Shown here: one piece after another, positions 8,335 to 16,440 of the stretch
Layout: every line of letters begins with the position of its first letter
Numbering within the stretch: position 1 is the first letter of the stretch
NCBI GenBank assembly: GCA_913057825.1
Contig: CAJXOW010000042.1
Location: 1 to 32,097 of the forward strand
Direction of reading: 5' to 3'
From: an uncultured Balneolaceae bacterium
GTDB taxonomy: Bacteria; Bacteroidota; Rhodothermia; Balneolales; Balneolaceae
DNA length: 32,097 nt
Notes under the pieces: model-generated
Databases searched by the model: none
Told to the model about the DNA's origin: nothing
The model's input: the letters and a program-made list of their open reading frames with translations, nothing else
Program-made: the position numbers and the translations under genes

Positions 8335-10215
8335 TCACTTTAACAAGGTCATCTTGATTGTCTGATAAAATGTCTCATTGGAACCTTTTGCTTCCGCCGA
8401 CATTTTCAGCATATACAATCCCGACGGTAAATCTTCGGCATTAAAGGTTAGTTGATGGTTGCCTGCTCCTTCGAGCCGATTTACAAGGGTGGTTATTTTT
8501 TGCCCGTTCACCGTATAGACTTCAATATTCACATTTGCAGCCTCCGGCAAATAGTAGGAAACTCGGGTTGACGGGTTAAACGGGTTGGGGTAGTTGTTGT
8601 GAAGTTTAAATTCAGAAGGTTTTTCATCCGGCTGTTTCAAATCATTTTTTATGCCCGTATAAACATCAAACACCGACGACGACTTGGTTTCCCCGATTTC
8701 ATCCGTCGTCTCCAATTTAATCTGAAACTGATTTTCCACTACGAGGGTCAACGTATCTCCCTGCTCCACCTGGCTCCAGTATTGATCACCTGAAGATCGC
8801 CGGTACCAGGTATGGGAATAGGGTTTCGTCCCACCCGATACATCCGCTACCCAGGTTCCCGACTCACCCGAGCGGACAAACGAGGGTCCGCTGATCAGCA
8901 CTTCGAGGGGAAAAGGTGGACGAAAGCCGGCAATAATATCAGCCGTCTCACCCAGCAAACGGGCATTATCGCTTTCCGAGGACGTACCCAGCGGATCTCC
9001 CTGGTAGGTGACATCCGGGGTTGAGAAAAATTCAATTCGGCTGCAGCACCCGTTCTGATTATAGGCCATAATCGTCCGCCATCCTCCATCCGGATAGGTA
9101 AATCCATGGCCATAGGATTTATACGGATTGATCTCGTCGGCCGGATTATGGTCGGCCCCTTGCAAATGTCCCACCTCATGGGCCAGTGTATAAAAGGGAG
9201 CCTCTGCAAAGTCGTAACGCAAGACCGCAAAAGCGGTGCTGGTATCAGCCATAATTTCATACGCCTCGCCGGTCACCGTCCCGGCTTGATCGGACTGGGT
9301 CTGGGAAGTCAACATCACCACTATATCGGCTCCATATTGATCCCGGTAATCATGCACTTCATCGATAATTTCATCCGTAGAATCCTGCAATCGCGTCAGA
9401 TCCGTATCGGTGTTGCCTGACTCCGGATAATCCATTTCACGGGTGTGGACCAGTGTCAATTCAAGCGGAATACCACTGTTTTCGTACGCATTATTGGCGT
9501 CAGATATGGCCGATTCTATCAGTCCTTCCGGGTCATTCACTTCATTGGCTACATTATCCGTATAGATAACCATGATACCCTGGTCTGTCTCGCCCTCTGC
9601 AGCCTGGATTTCTTCTTTCAACTGTTCAAAACCATCGCGTGTTTTATATCTCGTCTTCTGAGTATTCTTCTGTTTGACAGGATCAATCAAGGTCACCTCA
9701 TCGGGATCCACCTCGGTAATTACGTGTATATTATTAACTTTTTGCACTCCAATAAGATCTCCCAGCGGTTGAATCCGGTAACTGGCCGTGTCGTCTATCA
9801 TTGTACCTGTTATGCGATCGCCGTGTACCACCAGGTTTAACTTAAAGCTGCCATCGCTGGTCTGTCCGCTCCACCGGTAGTTGCTCGAATCATGCCACGT
9901 AATCTTCTCTTGGATAAATTCAACGCGCGAGCGACGGGGAATGGTCAGGGTAATCGATGAGTCCTGCAGCAGATGTCGAACCGCGTTCTTCACCTGAACC
10001 GGCTGTATAGCCTTGTTGTAGGGTTTATTTTCTATGGCGTTCCATCTAGTCTGCATATCAGGTCCGAATGCTGGTAATGTATCGAGTTTAATCTTGTTAA
10101 AGAGTGAGTCTGCGTGAGCCGGTGGTCCGGCCTGGGCAGAGGACACCCCTGCCACGCCTAGACATAATGCGATCATCAAAAACCAACTCACCTTCCTCGT
10201 TACTGACTCATGCAT
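8335..10215 (-). CDS. Secreted metzincin zinc metalloprotease with T9SS sorting domain
   Basis: This 626-residue predicted secreted endopeptidase starts with a signal peptide ending near AQA-G (residue 29). A prodomain-like region occupies about 40-200. The catalytic domain (about 210-435) has the metzincin zinc motif HEVGHLQGADH at 346-356, with three His ligands and the catalytic Glu. A Met-turn follows around TIMAYNQ (M383). This arrangement fits the reprolysin-like group (M12B/M72 type). A beta-sandwich, Ig/PKD-like segment (about 437-520) follows. A T9SS type A sorting domain ends the protein (NYPNPFNPST linker, VYTVNGQKI, terminal LLK). The substrate is unknown; extracellular protein breakdown is the family expectation. 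A lipoprotein gene follows 96 bp downstream on the same strand. Confidence 0.9.
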   Translation of the reverse strand: MHESVTRKVSWFLMIALCLGVAGVSSAQAGPPAHADSLFNKIKLDTLPAFGPDMQTRWNAIENKPYNKAIQPVQVKNAVRHLLQDSSITLTIPRRSRVEFIQEKITWHDSSNYRWSGQTSDGSFKLNLVVHGDRITGTMIDDTASYRIQPLGDLIGVQKVNNIHVITEVDPDEVTLIDPVKQKNTQKTRYKTRDGFEQLKEEIQAAEGETDQGIMVIYTDNVANEVNDPEGLIESAISDANNAYENSGIPLELTLVHTREMDYPESGNTDTDLTRLQDSTDEIIDEVHDYRDQYGADIVVMLTSQTQSDQAGTVTGEAYEIMADTSTAFAVLRYDFAEAPFYTLAHEVGHLQGADHNPADEINPYKSYGHGFTYPDGGWRTIMAYNQNGCCSRIEFFSTPDVTYQGDPLGTSSESDNARLLGETADIIAGFRPPFPLEVLISGPSFVRSGESGTWVADVSGGTKPYSHTWYRRSSGDQYWSQVEQGDTLTLVVENQFQIKLETTDEIGETKSSSVFDVYTGIKNDLKQPDEKPSEFKLHNNYPNPFNPSTRVSYYLPEAANVNIEVYTVNGQKITTLVNRLEGAGNHQLTFNAEDLPSGLYMLKMSAEAKGSNETFYQTIKMTLLK

Positions 10216-10263
10216 AAGTAATTCATTTTTCTTTAATAGTTAGACGACTCATATTTAAAAACG

Positions 10264-11394
10264 TTACAATGCCGGTTGTACATCCAATTGCTTGCTTTCC
10301 TTAAACAACTGATCGTAATCACCAATCATATTGTCCCAGTCCAGCGATTCGGAAATTGAACGGAGGGAGGATTTCGGTAGCGGACGAGTTTCGCCGGTCA
10401 AAATCTTTTTCAGGTGATCAAATAATTCATCCTCGTCCTGATATAACACGGAAGCATGAAGGAGGGGATTTTTCAGGCTTTCAGGGACCAATTCCGAATA
10501 ATGGAGGCGGTCGGGCAGCAGCGGGTGACATCCACAGTAAATCGCCTCCAAAATGGGTATGCAGAAGAACTCATATTCGGCGGTGGATACGACGATATCC
10601 CCCTTGTGCAAAAGTTTGCTATAGGCCGCCGGATCGTCCACAAACCCGAAATGCAGGATTCGTTCCCCGTATCGCTTCCAGGCTTTTTCAAATTCCAGCG
10701 GCTTATCGTGCTTGGTATCGCCCGCCAGTATCAGGTCAAAGGAAATACCGATATCATCAATCCGATTCAACACCCTGAAGAACTTCGACGGATTGCGGTC
10801 GAACTGCCACCGTTGATTCCAGACAATAATCGGGTTGCTATTCTCCTCACGCGTATCAGCGTGCTCATCAAACGAACGCAGGTCTATACCCGGATACATC
10901 ACAATGCTTTTCTTCTCGATGCGGTCTATGGTGTGATGATGCTTATCAGCCGGATAGTGATCCAAAAAATCGGGCAGCGCCTCCAGGAAATCCTGTTTAT
11001 GGAATTTCGAAGAAAACAGGAGTTTGTCGGCCGACAAAGCGCTTAAATAGTTAATATAGCAATACGTGAGATCTCGCTCCTCCCCCTCCGGCATCGGCTG
11101 GGTAAACTGGTTTTCGTGCATATACATGATGGAAGGCACCCGGGCAAACCGGGGATTGGTGAGCGCCAGGAAAGCCGGAAGGTTGGTCATGCTGCTGGTA
11201 AATACCAGGTCGATCTCCTCCCCGACTTTACCCGTCTTTTCGGCCAGGGTAACCGAATCTCCGTGCATCCGCCATTTTCCGCCTTTCCCGCTCAGGGTGA
11301 CCGGAATGATGTTATGCTCGGAGTGCTCGACAAGCCCGTCAAGAAAGGCCTTGTGAGATCCTCGATAATAAGGTTCCAGCGCCAGTATGTTCAT
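10264..11394 (-). CDS. DUF3524 / tRNA-queuosine alpha-mannosyltransferase-like glycosyltransferase
   Basis: The 376-residue protein has an N-terminal DUF3524 domain (about 1-170). Its motifs are EPYYRGSHKAFLDGL at the start, MYMHENQFTQP near residue 90 and the long insert before MYPGIDL. A GT-B glycosyltransferase domain follows, with WNQRWQFDRNP, LHFGFVDD and STAEYEFFCIPILEAIYCGC, the last being the nucleotide-sugar site. The same motifs in the same order occur in vertebrate GTDC1/QTMAN, which mannosylates queuosine-34 of tRNA-Asp. No other DUF3524 protein has this combination to my knowledge. The likely role is sugar transfer to tRNA queuosine, but the donor and acceptor in this bacterium are inferred. 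It lies downstream of mutL, separated by repeat copy A. There is no signal peptide, so it is cytoplasmic. Confidence 0.8.
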   Translation of the reverse strand: MNILALEPYYRGSHKAFLDGLVEHSEHNIIPVTLSGKGGKWRMHGDSVTLAEKTGKVGEEIDLVFTSSMTNLPAFLALTNPRFARVPSIMYMHENQFTQPMPEGEERDLTYCYINYLSALSADKLLFSSKFHKQDFLEALPDFLDHYPADKHHHTIDRIEKKSIVMYPGIDLRSFDEHADTREENSNPIIVWNQRWQFDRNPSKFFRVLNRIDDIGISFDLILAGDTKHDKPLEFEKAWKRYGERILHFGFVDDPAAYSKLLHKGDIVVSTAEYEFFCIPILEAIYCGCHPLLPDRLHYSELVPESLKNPLLHASVLYQDEDELFDHLKKILTGETRPLPKSSLRSISESLDWDNMIGDYDQLFKESKQLDVQPAL

Positions 11395-11419
11395 AAACGT
11401 CTAGGACTTCAGGTGAAGG

Positions 11420-11586
11420 TGCAGGTTCATAGAACAACCGGGCGGCGGTTGCTTGCTCGGAAACTTTTCTTCGTTCATTGGCAACGACAGCTCATTAAAC
11501 AAAAATACGTTCCATGTTATTACGGCTTAACACCCAGAAAATTTTAATGCTTCGCAACCGCCGCCCGCTTGTTCAATGAACCTGCA
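11420..11586 (+). repeat. Dispersed hairpin element, family 1, copy A
   Basis: Arms at 11420-11452 and 11554-11586 (33 bp) are inverted complements with two mismatches. The inner arm GGCGGTTGC/GCAACCGCC carries a compensated C-to-G change against the GGTTCC/GGAACC of most copies. The interior begins with TTGCTCGGAAACTTTTCT and ends with CAGAAAATTTTAATGCTTCG, both shared with copies B and E. The outer arm TGCAGGTTCAT...GAACAA is unique to this copy. It sits between mutL and the DUF3524 gene, both on the minus strand. Confidence 0.9.
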
Positions 11587-11613
11587 TGAAATAAAATTAT
11601 CATACGAAAATAT

Positions 11614-13467
11614 CTAACTAAATCGCGACTCTATTTCTTCCAGGGGAAAGTAGATCAGGGTGGGGTTGTCCAACGGATCTTTGTAGGGATTTTCACAGGC
11701 GAACAATTGATCGATCAGCGTCTCCATCTCCCACTTGCTCAGCGATCGACCCCGGTTTACCGCTGCCTTGGATGCAAAAGCAACGGCGAGTTTTTCTCTC
11801 GTTCCCAATTTCACTTTTTGGTCGAGCTGTTGATATTGATGCAGCACGGACTTCAGTACCGATTGCTCATCCCCGATGTCGATATCGGCGGGAACTCCCT
11901 GAACCATGGCTGTATTCCCGCTCATAAGCTCCACGTTAAATCCCATTCGTTGTATCTCCGGCTGTAGTTCTTCAAGCAGTGAAAAATCGGTAGCCGACAG
12001 TTCCACCGTCTGTGAAAAAAGGAGCTGCTGCGTACTGGGCAAACTGGACTCAGCTGCCTCCAGGGTCTTTTCATATATAATGCGCTTATGGGCCCGATAC
12101 TGGTCAATCATGCACATGCCGGAACGGGTCTGGGTGACTATATATGCATTGTGCAGCTGCCAGAATCCCTTATCCGACTTTTGCTGGTCGGGTTCTTCAG
12201 GGTTCTGTTCCGCTTCCTTGTCTCTTGCCCCTTCCTTATGATCCGCCGCGTCCTCCCTCTCATAGATACTGCGTGCAATCTTTTTGCCGTCCTTAAAATT
12301 GGATTTACGATTAATACGGCTGGGCATACGCACGGGACCTCCCGACTGTCCGCCATTTGAAGACCCCGACGAAAACGGCATATCGGATCTGAAATTCTTG
12401 GGAAAGTTTTGACCGCTTTTGGCAGACTGCGAGCTGTCATCGACGTCCGGCACCATGAAGTATTCGTTGATAGCTTTTTTTACGACCGATTTGGTCAGTT
12501 GAATGATGCTCCGTTCGTCTTCAAACTTCACTTCCATTTTCGAAGGATGCACATTGACATCCACCTGGGTGGGATCGAGCTCCAGGAAAATGGCAAAAAA
12601 GGGATATTCCTTGGGACCGGTCCAGGTATCATAAATATTGAGCGTCACATACTTTAAAAAGTTATGCTGAAAAGGTCGGCCGTTGACAAACAGAAACTGC
12701 TCTCCCCGGCTTTTTTTGGTCAGTTTCGGATCCCCCAGCACCCCATAGATATCCACATAGCTGGTTTCCTCTTCCACTTCGATAAGACTGGCCCGATAAT
12801 TCTTGCCGAAAATTTCGGTTATTCGCTCTTTGATAGGTTGAGGTGGCAGCTCGTAAATGTCGTCTGCATCCGCCGTCAGGTAAAATCCGATATCCGTGTT
12901 GGCAATCGCCACCTGCTGGACGACCCGCAGGATATGTCGAAACTCGGTGGCATCGGTCTTCAGAAACTGTCGGCGCGCCGGAACATTATAAAACAGATTA
13001 CGCACCTCCACGGAGGTTCCGTCGTCGGTTGAAGCGGGTTCGAAAGTCCTTTCTTCACCACCCCATATTTCATATTTGTGGCCGACTTCATCCTGAACCC
13101 GCTTGGTCTTGAGCGTCACCTGCGATACGGACGCAATAGAGGCCATTGCCTCGCCGCGGAATCCCATCGTCCGGATATGCTGCAGATCCTCTACTTGCTG
13201 TATTTTGGAAGTGGCATGCCGCTGAAAACAGGGACGGATATCCCCCTTGGCCATACCGCAACCGTCATCGGACACCTGGATCAGGGTTCGACCGGCATTC
13301 TGAATATATATTTTTATTTGATCCGCTCCCGAATCTATGGCGTTGTCCAACAGTTCTTTAACGACCGAACTGGGGCGTTGTATGACTTCGCCGGCTGCAA
13401 TTTTATTTGAAATTTCGGGCGGCAGATGCCGAATAATCGATTCATCGGAATCAGATTCCCTGCTCAA
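11614..13467 (-). CDS. mutL: DNA mismatch repair protein MutL
   Basis: MutL couples mismatch recognition by MutS to strand removal. The 617-residue protein has the GHKL ATPase motifs KELLDNAIDSGA (37-48), DDGCGM (67-72), MGFRGEAMASI (101-111) and VNVHPSKMEVKF (304-315). A low-complexity linker (about 340-430) and a C-terminal dimerisation/endonuclease domain (about 434-617) follow. The start is TTG at 13467: an in-frame stop lies only two codons upstream and no ATG precedes the ATPase motifs. The endonuclease motif DQHA(X)2E(X)4E appears as DQYRAHKRIIYE (455-466), so His, Ala and the first Glu are replaced. The usual CPHGRPT motif reads CENPYKDPLDNPT (591-603), and ACR/ACK reads ASK. Whether it still nicks DNA is uncertain. 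Confidence 0.95.
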   Translation of the reverse strand: MSRESDSDESIIRHLPPEISNKIAAGEVIQRPSSVVKELLDNAIDSGADQIKIYIQNAGRTLIQVSDDGCGMAKGDIRPCFQRHATSKIQQVEDLQHIRTMGFRGEAMASIASVSQVTLKTKRVQDEVGHKYEIWGGEERTFEPASTDDGTSVEVRNLFYNVPARRQFLKTDATEFRHILRVVQQVAIANTDIGFYLTADADDIYELPPQPIKERITEIFGKNYRASLIEVEEETSYVDIYGVLGDPKLTKKSRGEQFLFVNGRPFQHNFLKYVTLNIYDTWTGPKEYPFFAIFLELDPTQVDVNVHPSKMEVKFEDERSIIQLTKSVVKKAINEYFMVPDVDDSSQSAKSGQNFPKNFRSDMPFSSGSSNGGQSGGPVRMPSRINRKSNFKDGKKIARSIYEREDAADHKEGARDKEAEQNPEEPDQQKSDKGFWQLHNAYIVTQTRSGMCMIDQYRAHKRIIYEKTLEAAESSLPSTQQLLFSQTVELSATDFSLLEELQPEIQRMGFNVELMSGNTAMVQGVPADIDIGDEQSVLKSVLHQYQQLDQKVKLGTREKLAVAFASKAAVNRGRSLSKWEMETLIDQLFACENPYKDPLDNPTLIYFPLEEIESRFS

Positions 13468-13506
13468 GGTATATCAGTAATTTTTAAATGTTCCCGGTTG
13501 GATGAA

Positions 13507-13707
13507 TTATAGTACGGTTATAAGCCATACTACGAAAGCGAGAGCCAGTGCATAGACCAGCACCGAACGCCCCTGATGGGTTTTCCTGTAGGAGCGATTG
13601 ATCTCAATGCGGTTCGTGCCCCTTCGATCTTTTTTGGGATCGTGATAGCGTGGCTTGTAATTGAACCGCTTTGCTTTCGCACGATGGCCGAACATCGGCT
13701 TTATCAT
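13507..13707 (-). CDS. Small basic protein with one C-terminal membrane helix
   Basis: The 66-residue product has a very basic cytoplasmic part (residues 7-47, rich in Arg, Lys and His). It contains the motif FNYKPRYHDPKKD that I associate with a small conserved Bacteroidota protein of unknown function. A single hydrophobic helix at about 48-66 ends the protein. It starts with ATG and ends 39 bp before the mutL start on the same strand, so co-transcription with mutL is likely. No function is known to me. The basic-then-helix layout and the coding-like composition make it a likely real gene. Confidence 0.65.
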   Translation of the reverse strand: MIKPMFGHRAKAKRFNYKPRYHDPKKDRRGTNRIEINRSYRKTHQGRSVLVYALALAFVVWLITVL

Positions 13708-14304
13708 AACAAGGCCTCGTTAAGTGTTAAAAAGGGCACTCATATCTATAATGTAATATAACAGATGATAACTGTAAATGAAGCTAACTTATTATTGGGA
13801 GCTCAGCAAATAAGGGGATATAAAATCGGAGAGGGTCGAAGTGTTCGTTGTTAGTGCCGAAGTGCCGGCAGGGGGGGACGGTTCCTTGCTCGAAAACTTT
13901 TCTTCGCTTTTTGCTTTTTTTAATCATTAATCCTGAAAGCAGACTTTCCTTATTGAAGCTTTTGAACCAGAAAACTTTAATGCTTCGGAACCGTCCCCCC
14001 CTGCCTCTTTAAACGCTTACACTTTGCGCTATCATCCAACGCTACTTTTCGGTTCGTACCAAAAATCCAACAACAGTCGAATCACCATAATAATGTCGCC
14101 AACCTACGCATTGCATTGCTATTTAAATAAAACGAAATATAAATACCTATTCGGTTTTCAAAATTTTTATATGCCTGTTCTACAAGCGACTGACGAATCA
14201 ACTTTCAGTCCGATTTGCAAGCCGCCCTTATTACTTCTACCTTCCGTCATGATACGCCTTTGAATTTTTGCAATTTATAACCCAAAAGAACGCTTATTAC
14301 GACT
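13708..14304. other. Gene-poor intergenic region with repeat copy B and the icd upstream region
   Basis: No convincing gene is present in these 597 bp between the divergent small membrane protein gene and icd. An open frame at 14024-14263 (+) codes 79 residues without recognisable features and is probably chance. The region holds repeat copy B (13867-14005). The last 60 bp before icd are AT-rich and should contain its promoter, but I cannot place confident -35/-10 boxes. Confidence 0.6.
13867..14005 (+). repeat. Dispersed hairpin element, family 1, copy B
   Basis: Arms at 13867-13885 (GGCAGGGGGGGACGGTTCC) and 13987-14005 are perfect 19-bp inverted complements. The interior opens with TTGCTCGAAAACTTTTCTTC and closes with CAGAAAACTTTAATGCTTCG, as in copies A and E. 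The arm differs from the CGGGCGGCGG of other copies, yet both sides changed together. It is the shortest copy (139 bp) and the only one lying between divergent genes. Confidence 0.88.
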
Positions 14305-15555
14305 ATGAGTTACGAAAAAATTTCACCTCCCGATAAGGGAAAAACCATCGAGAAAAAATCCGACGGCACCCTGAAAACCGGCAATCATCCCATCATCCCC
14401 TATATTGAAGGGGACGGTACCGGCATTGATATTACGCCAACGATGAAAAAAGTATTGGACAACGCGGTTGAAAAAGCCTATGACGGCGAACGAAGTCTGC
14501 AATGGTTTGAAGTGTATGCAGGGGAGAAAGCGGCTGAGAAATATGGTGACGACGAATGGCTTCCGCAGGATACCCTGGATGCCATCAAGGAATATATGGT
14601 GGCTATCAAGGGACCGTTGACAACCCCCGTGGGCGGCGGCTACCGGTCATTGAATGTCGCCCTCCGGCAAAAACTGGATCTTTATGCCTGCGTCCGGCCG
14701 GTGAAATACTATAATGGAACGCCCAGCCCGGTTAAACAGCCTGAATTAACCGACATGGTCGTTTTCCGTGAAAACACGGAAGATATTTATGCCGGAATCG
14801 AGTATCAGACCGGCACGCCGGATAACGAAAAGCTGCTGAAATTTTTGCAGGAAGAGCTGAACGTTACCAACATCCGCTTTCCCGATACCACCTCGCTCGG
14901 AATCAAGCCGGTTTCCGAGGAAGGCACCAAGCGGCTGGTTCGCTCGGCCATAGAATTTGCGCTCGAGAACGACCGCGACAGCGTAACGCTGGTGCACAAA
15001 GGGAATATCATGAAATTTACGGAAGGAAGCTTTAAAACCTGGGGCTATGAAGTGGCCAAGGAAGAATATGATGCTGAAGAATTCGGCGGCGGTCCCTGGT
15101 GCAAGCTTCCGAACGGGCTGGTGGTTAAAGATGCCATAGCCGATGCCTTTCTGCAGCAAATCCTTACGCGTCCCGACGAATTTGATATCATTGCCACCCT
15201 GAACCTCAACGGCGATTACGTATCGGATGCCCTGGCCGCAACCGTCGGCGGTATCGGTATCGCCCCGGGTGCAAACATCAACTATAACACCGGCTACGCC
15301 CTGTTTGAAGCAACCCACGGCACGGCGCCGAAATATGCCGGACAAGATAAGGTGAATCCCGGCTCGCTCATTCTTTCCGGGGTCTTTATGCTCCGATACA
15401 TGGGATGGAATGAGGCCGCCGACCTGATCGAAAAAGGTCTGGAAGCTTCCATCAACAGCAAACGCGTTACCTACGACTTTGAAAGACTGATGGAAGACGC
15501 CACCCTGCTGAAATGCTCTGAATTCGGGGATGAAATCATTAAGAACATGGATTAA
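14305..15555 (+). CDS. icd: Isocitrate dehydrogenase (NADP-dependent)
   Basis: This TCA-cycle enzyme oxidises isocitrate to 2-oxoglutarate and CO2. The 416 residues match the length and motifs of the E. coli-type homodimeric enzyme. The substrate loop is [10 protein letters not shown], with the Ser at residue 115 that is phosphorylated in E. coli. [12 protein letters not shown] follows, then the metal-binding Asp segment DVxDALAA-like [15 protein letters not shown]. The cofactor site is [18 protein letters not shown], and TYDFERL follows. Lys-Tyr in APKYAG together with Tyr and Arg in TYDFERL indicate NADP rather than NAD. It is a single-gene unit followed by a strong intrinsic terminator. 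No aceK is in view, so phosphoregulation is not shown. Confidence 0.97.
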   Translation: MSYEKISPPDKGKTIEKKSDGTLKTGNHPIIPYIEGDGTGIDITPTMKKVLDNAVEKAYDGERSLQWFEVYAGEKAAEKYGDDEWLPQDTLDAIKEYMVAIKGPLTTPVGGGYRSLNVALRQKLDLYACVRPVKYYNGTPSPVKQPELTDMVVFRENTEDIYAGIEYQTGTPDNEKLLKFLQEELNVTNIRFPDTTSLGIKPVSEEGTKRLVRSAIEFALENDRDSVTLVHKGNIMKFTEGSFKTWGYEVAKEEYDAEEFGGGPWCKLPNGLVVKDAIADAFLQQILTRPDEFDIIATLNLNGDYVSDALAATVGGIGIAPGANINYNTGYALFEATHGTAPKYAGQDKVNPGSLILSGVFMLRYMGWNEAADLIEKGLEASINSKRVTYDFERLMEDATLLKCSEFGDEIIKNMD

Positions 15556-15589
15556 TTCCGAGAGGAACTCCTTATCCCTTAGTCTTCTT

Positions 15590-15624
15590 ATGCCCTGTCG
15601 ACTTCTGTCGGCAGGGTATTTTTA
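15590..15624 (+). terminator. Intrinsic terminator of icd
   Basis: A 13-bp stem ATGCCCTGTCGAC / GTCGGCAGGGTAT (two G-T wobbles) closes a TTCT loop and runs straight into TTTTTA. It lies 35 bp after the icd stop and is the clearest Rho-independent terminator in the window. Confidence 0.88.
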
Positions 15625-15689
15625 TATATCGTTTGCCCTGTTACTTTTTTTCTGAGCGGTTCAGAGCGAAGCTTCCCAGCGAAGTGAAA

Positions 15690-15868
15690 TCCGGGAAAGA
15701 GGTAATTGACAAACCGGGCGGCGGTTCCTTGCTCGTATACTTTTCCTCGTTTGCCGGCATTGAGTGGATCAGAATCTTATATATGAATTACGTTATTACT
15801 GCCAGTTAACCGGAAAATTATTATGCTTCGGAACCGCCGCCCGGTTTGTCAATTACCTCCTTCCCGGA
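15690..15868 (+). repeat. Dispersed hairpin element, family 1, copy C
   Basis: The arms at 15690-15728 and 15830-15868 are 39-bp inverted complements with a single mismatch, the longest arms of the family. Inner core GGGCGGCGGTTCC is shared; the outer part (TCCGGGAA-GAGGTAATTGAC) is unique to this copy. The interior starts TTGCTCGTATACTTTTCC and ends CCGGAAAATTATTATGCTTC, a sub-type shared only with copy D. It sits between convergent genes. Confidence 0.92.
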
Positions 15869-15873
15869 GCTCT

Positions 15874-16431
15874 TTACTCCTTTTTCAAAGCTTCATAAAA
15901 ATCCGGGTAGTCGGCCAGGGGTTCCTTAAGTCGCCGGATTACGGTATCCCAAGATATCCTAGCCTTTACAAAACTTATCCATCGATTGTTTTTTCGTTCC
16001 ACATTTCGATCTACTACCGTTGCTTCCTGGTCCACGAAGTTCACTGAATTTCGCAGGGTAACGATGAATTCGGTTTGCTGCCAGGAACCACTCCCTTCAC
16101 TTTGGGCTTCAATCAGCCTTGTTCTGACTTTCTCCAGGGAATCGTCCACGGCACGTCTCAATTGGGTCTGCGCTTGACGCAAAGACTGTTCGAGGCTGCT
16201 GCTCGAATCTGAAGTAACCGCCATACCATAGCCGGAAAAACCGGAACTGTCAGCCGTCCGCGGCATGTCAACCGAATACCAGGCGGGGTAAGGAGACGGC
16301 TCAGCTTTTTCTTTCGTTTTTTCTTTTTCGGTGGACGGAGTTTTCTCCGTAGCCGATTGCTGCGCACTGCAACTCAGCATGAGCAATAGTATAAGTAACC
16401 AGCAACTCGCTTCGAACTTCTCTTGCAACAT
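15874..16431 (-). CDS. Predicted lipoprotein, LPP20-like
   Basis: The 185-residue protein has a hydrophobic N-terminus ending in LLLMLSC, giving a lipid-modified Cys at position 21. The -3 residue is Met, a little unusual for a lipobox. A Lys/Glu/Thr-rich linker (about 27-45) follows. A folded region then holds YPAWYSVDMP, GYGMAVTSDSSSSLEQSLRQAQTQL, a helix with many Arg/Glu, and WISFVKARISWD. The pattern (P-W, GxG, helix full of Ala/Gln, then V-x-K/R-x-R/W strands) resembles the LPP20/FlgT-like lipoprotein fold, but I hold that loosely. It starts 9 bp after the HtrA-like gene and shares its strand, suggesting an envelope-quality operon with htrA and recO upstream. Confidence 0.7.
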   Translation of the reverse strand: MLQEKFEASCWLLILLLMLSCSAQQSATEKTPSTEKEKTKEKAEPSPYPAWYSVDMPRTADSSGFSGYGMAVTSDSSSSLEQSLRQAQTQLRRAVDDSLEKVRTRLIEAQSEGSGSWQQTEFIVTLRNSVNFVDQEATVVDRNVERKNNRWISFVKARISWDTVIRRLKEPLADYPDFYEALKKE

Positions 16432-16440
16432 GTAAAAGCT

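Larger units (their letters stand above)
15556..15873. other. Convergent intergenic region: icd terminator plus repeat copy C
   Basis: These 318 bp between the stop codons of icd (+) and the LPP20-like lipoprotein gene (-) hold no gene. They contain the icd terminator (15590-15624) and repeat copy C (15690-15868), whose outer arm ends 5 bp from the lipoprotein stop. Confidence 0.8.

Noticed and set aside
14024..14263. 79-residue open frame (+) upstream of icd
   Set aside because: No recognisable domain, atypical composition for this genome, and it begins just outside repeat copy B in an AT-rich promoter region.
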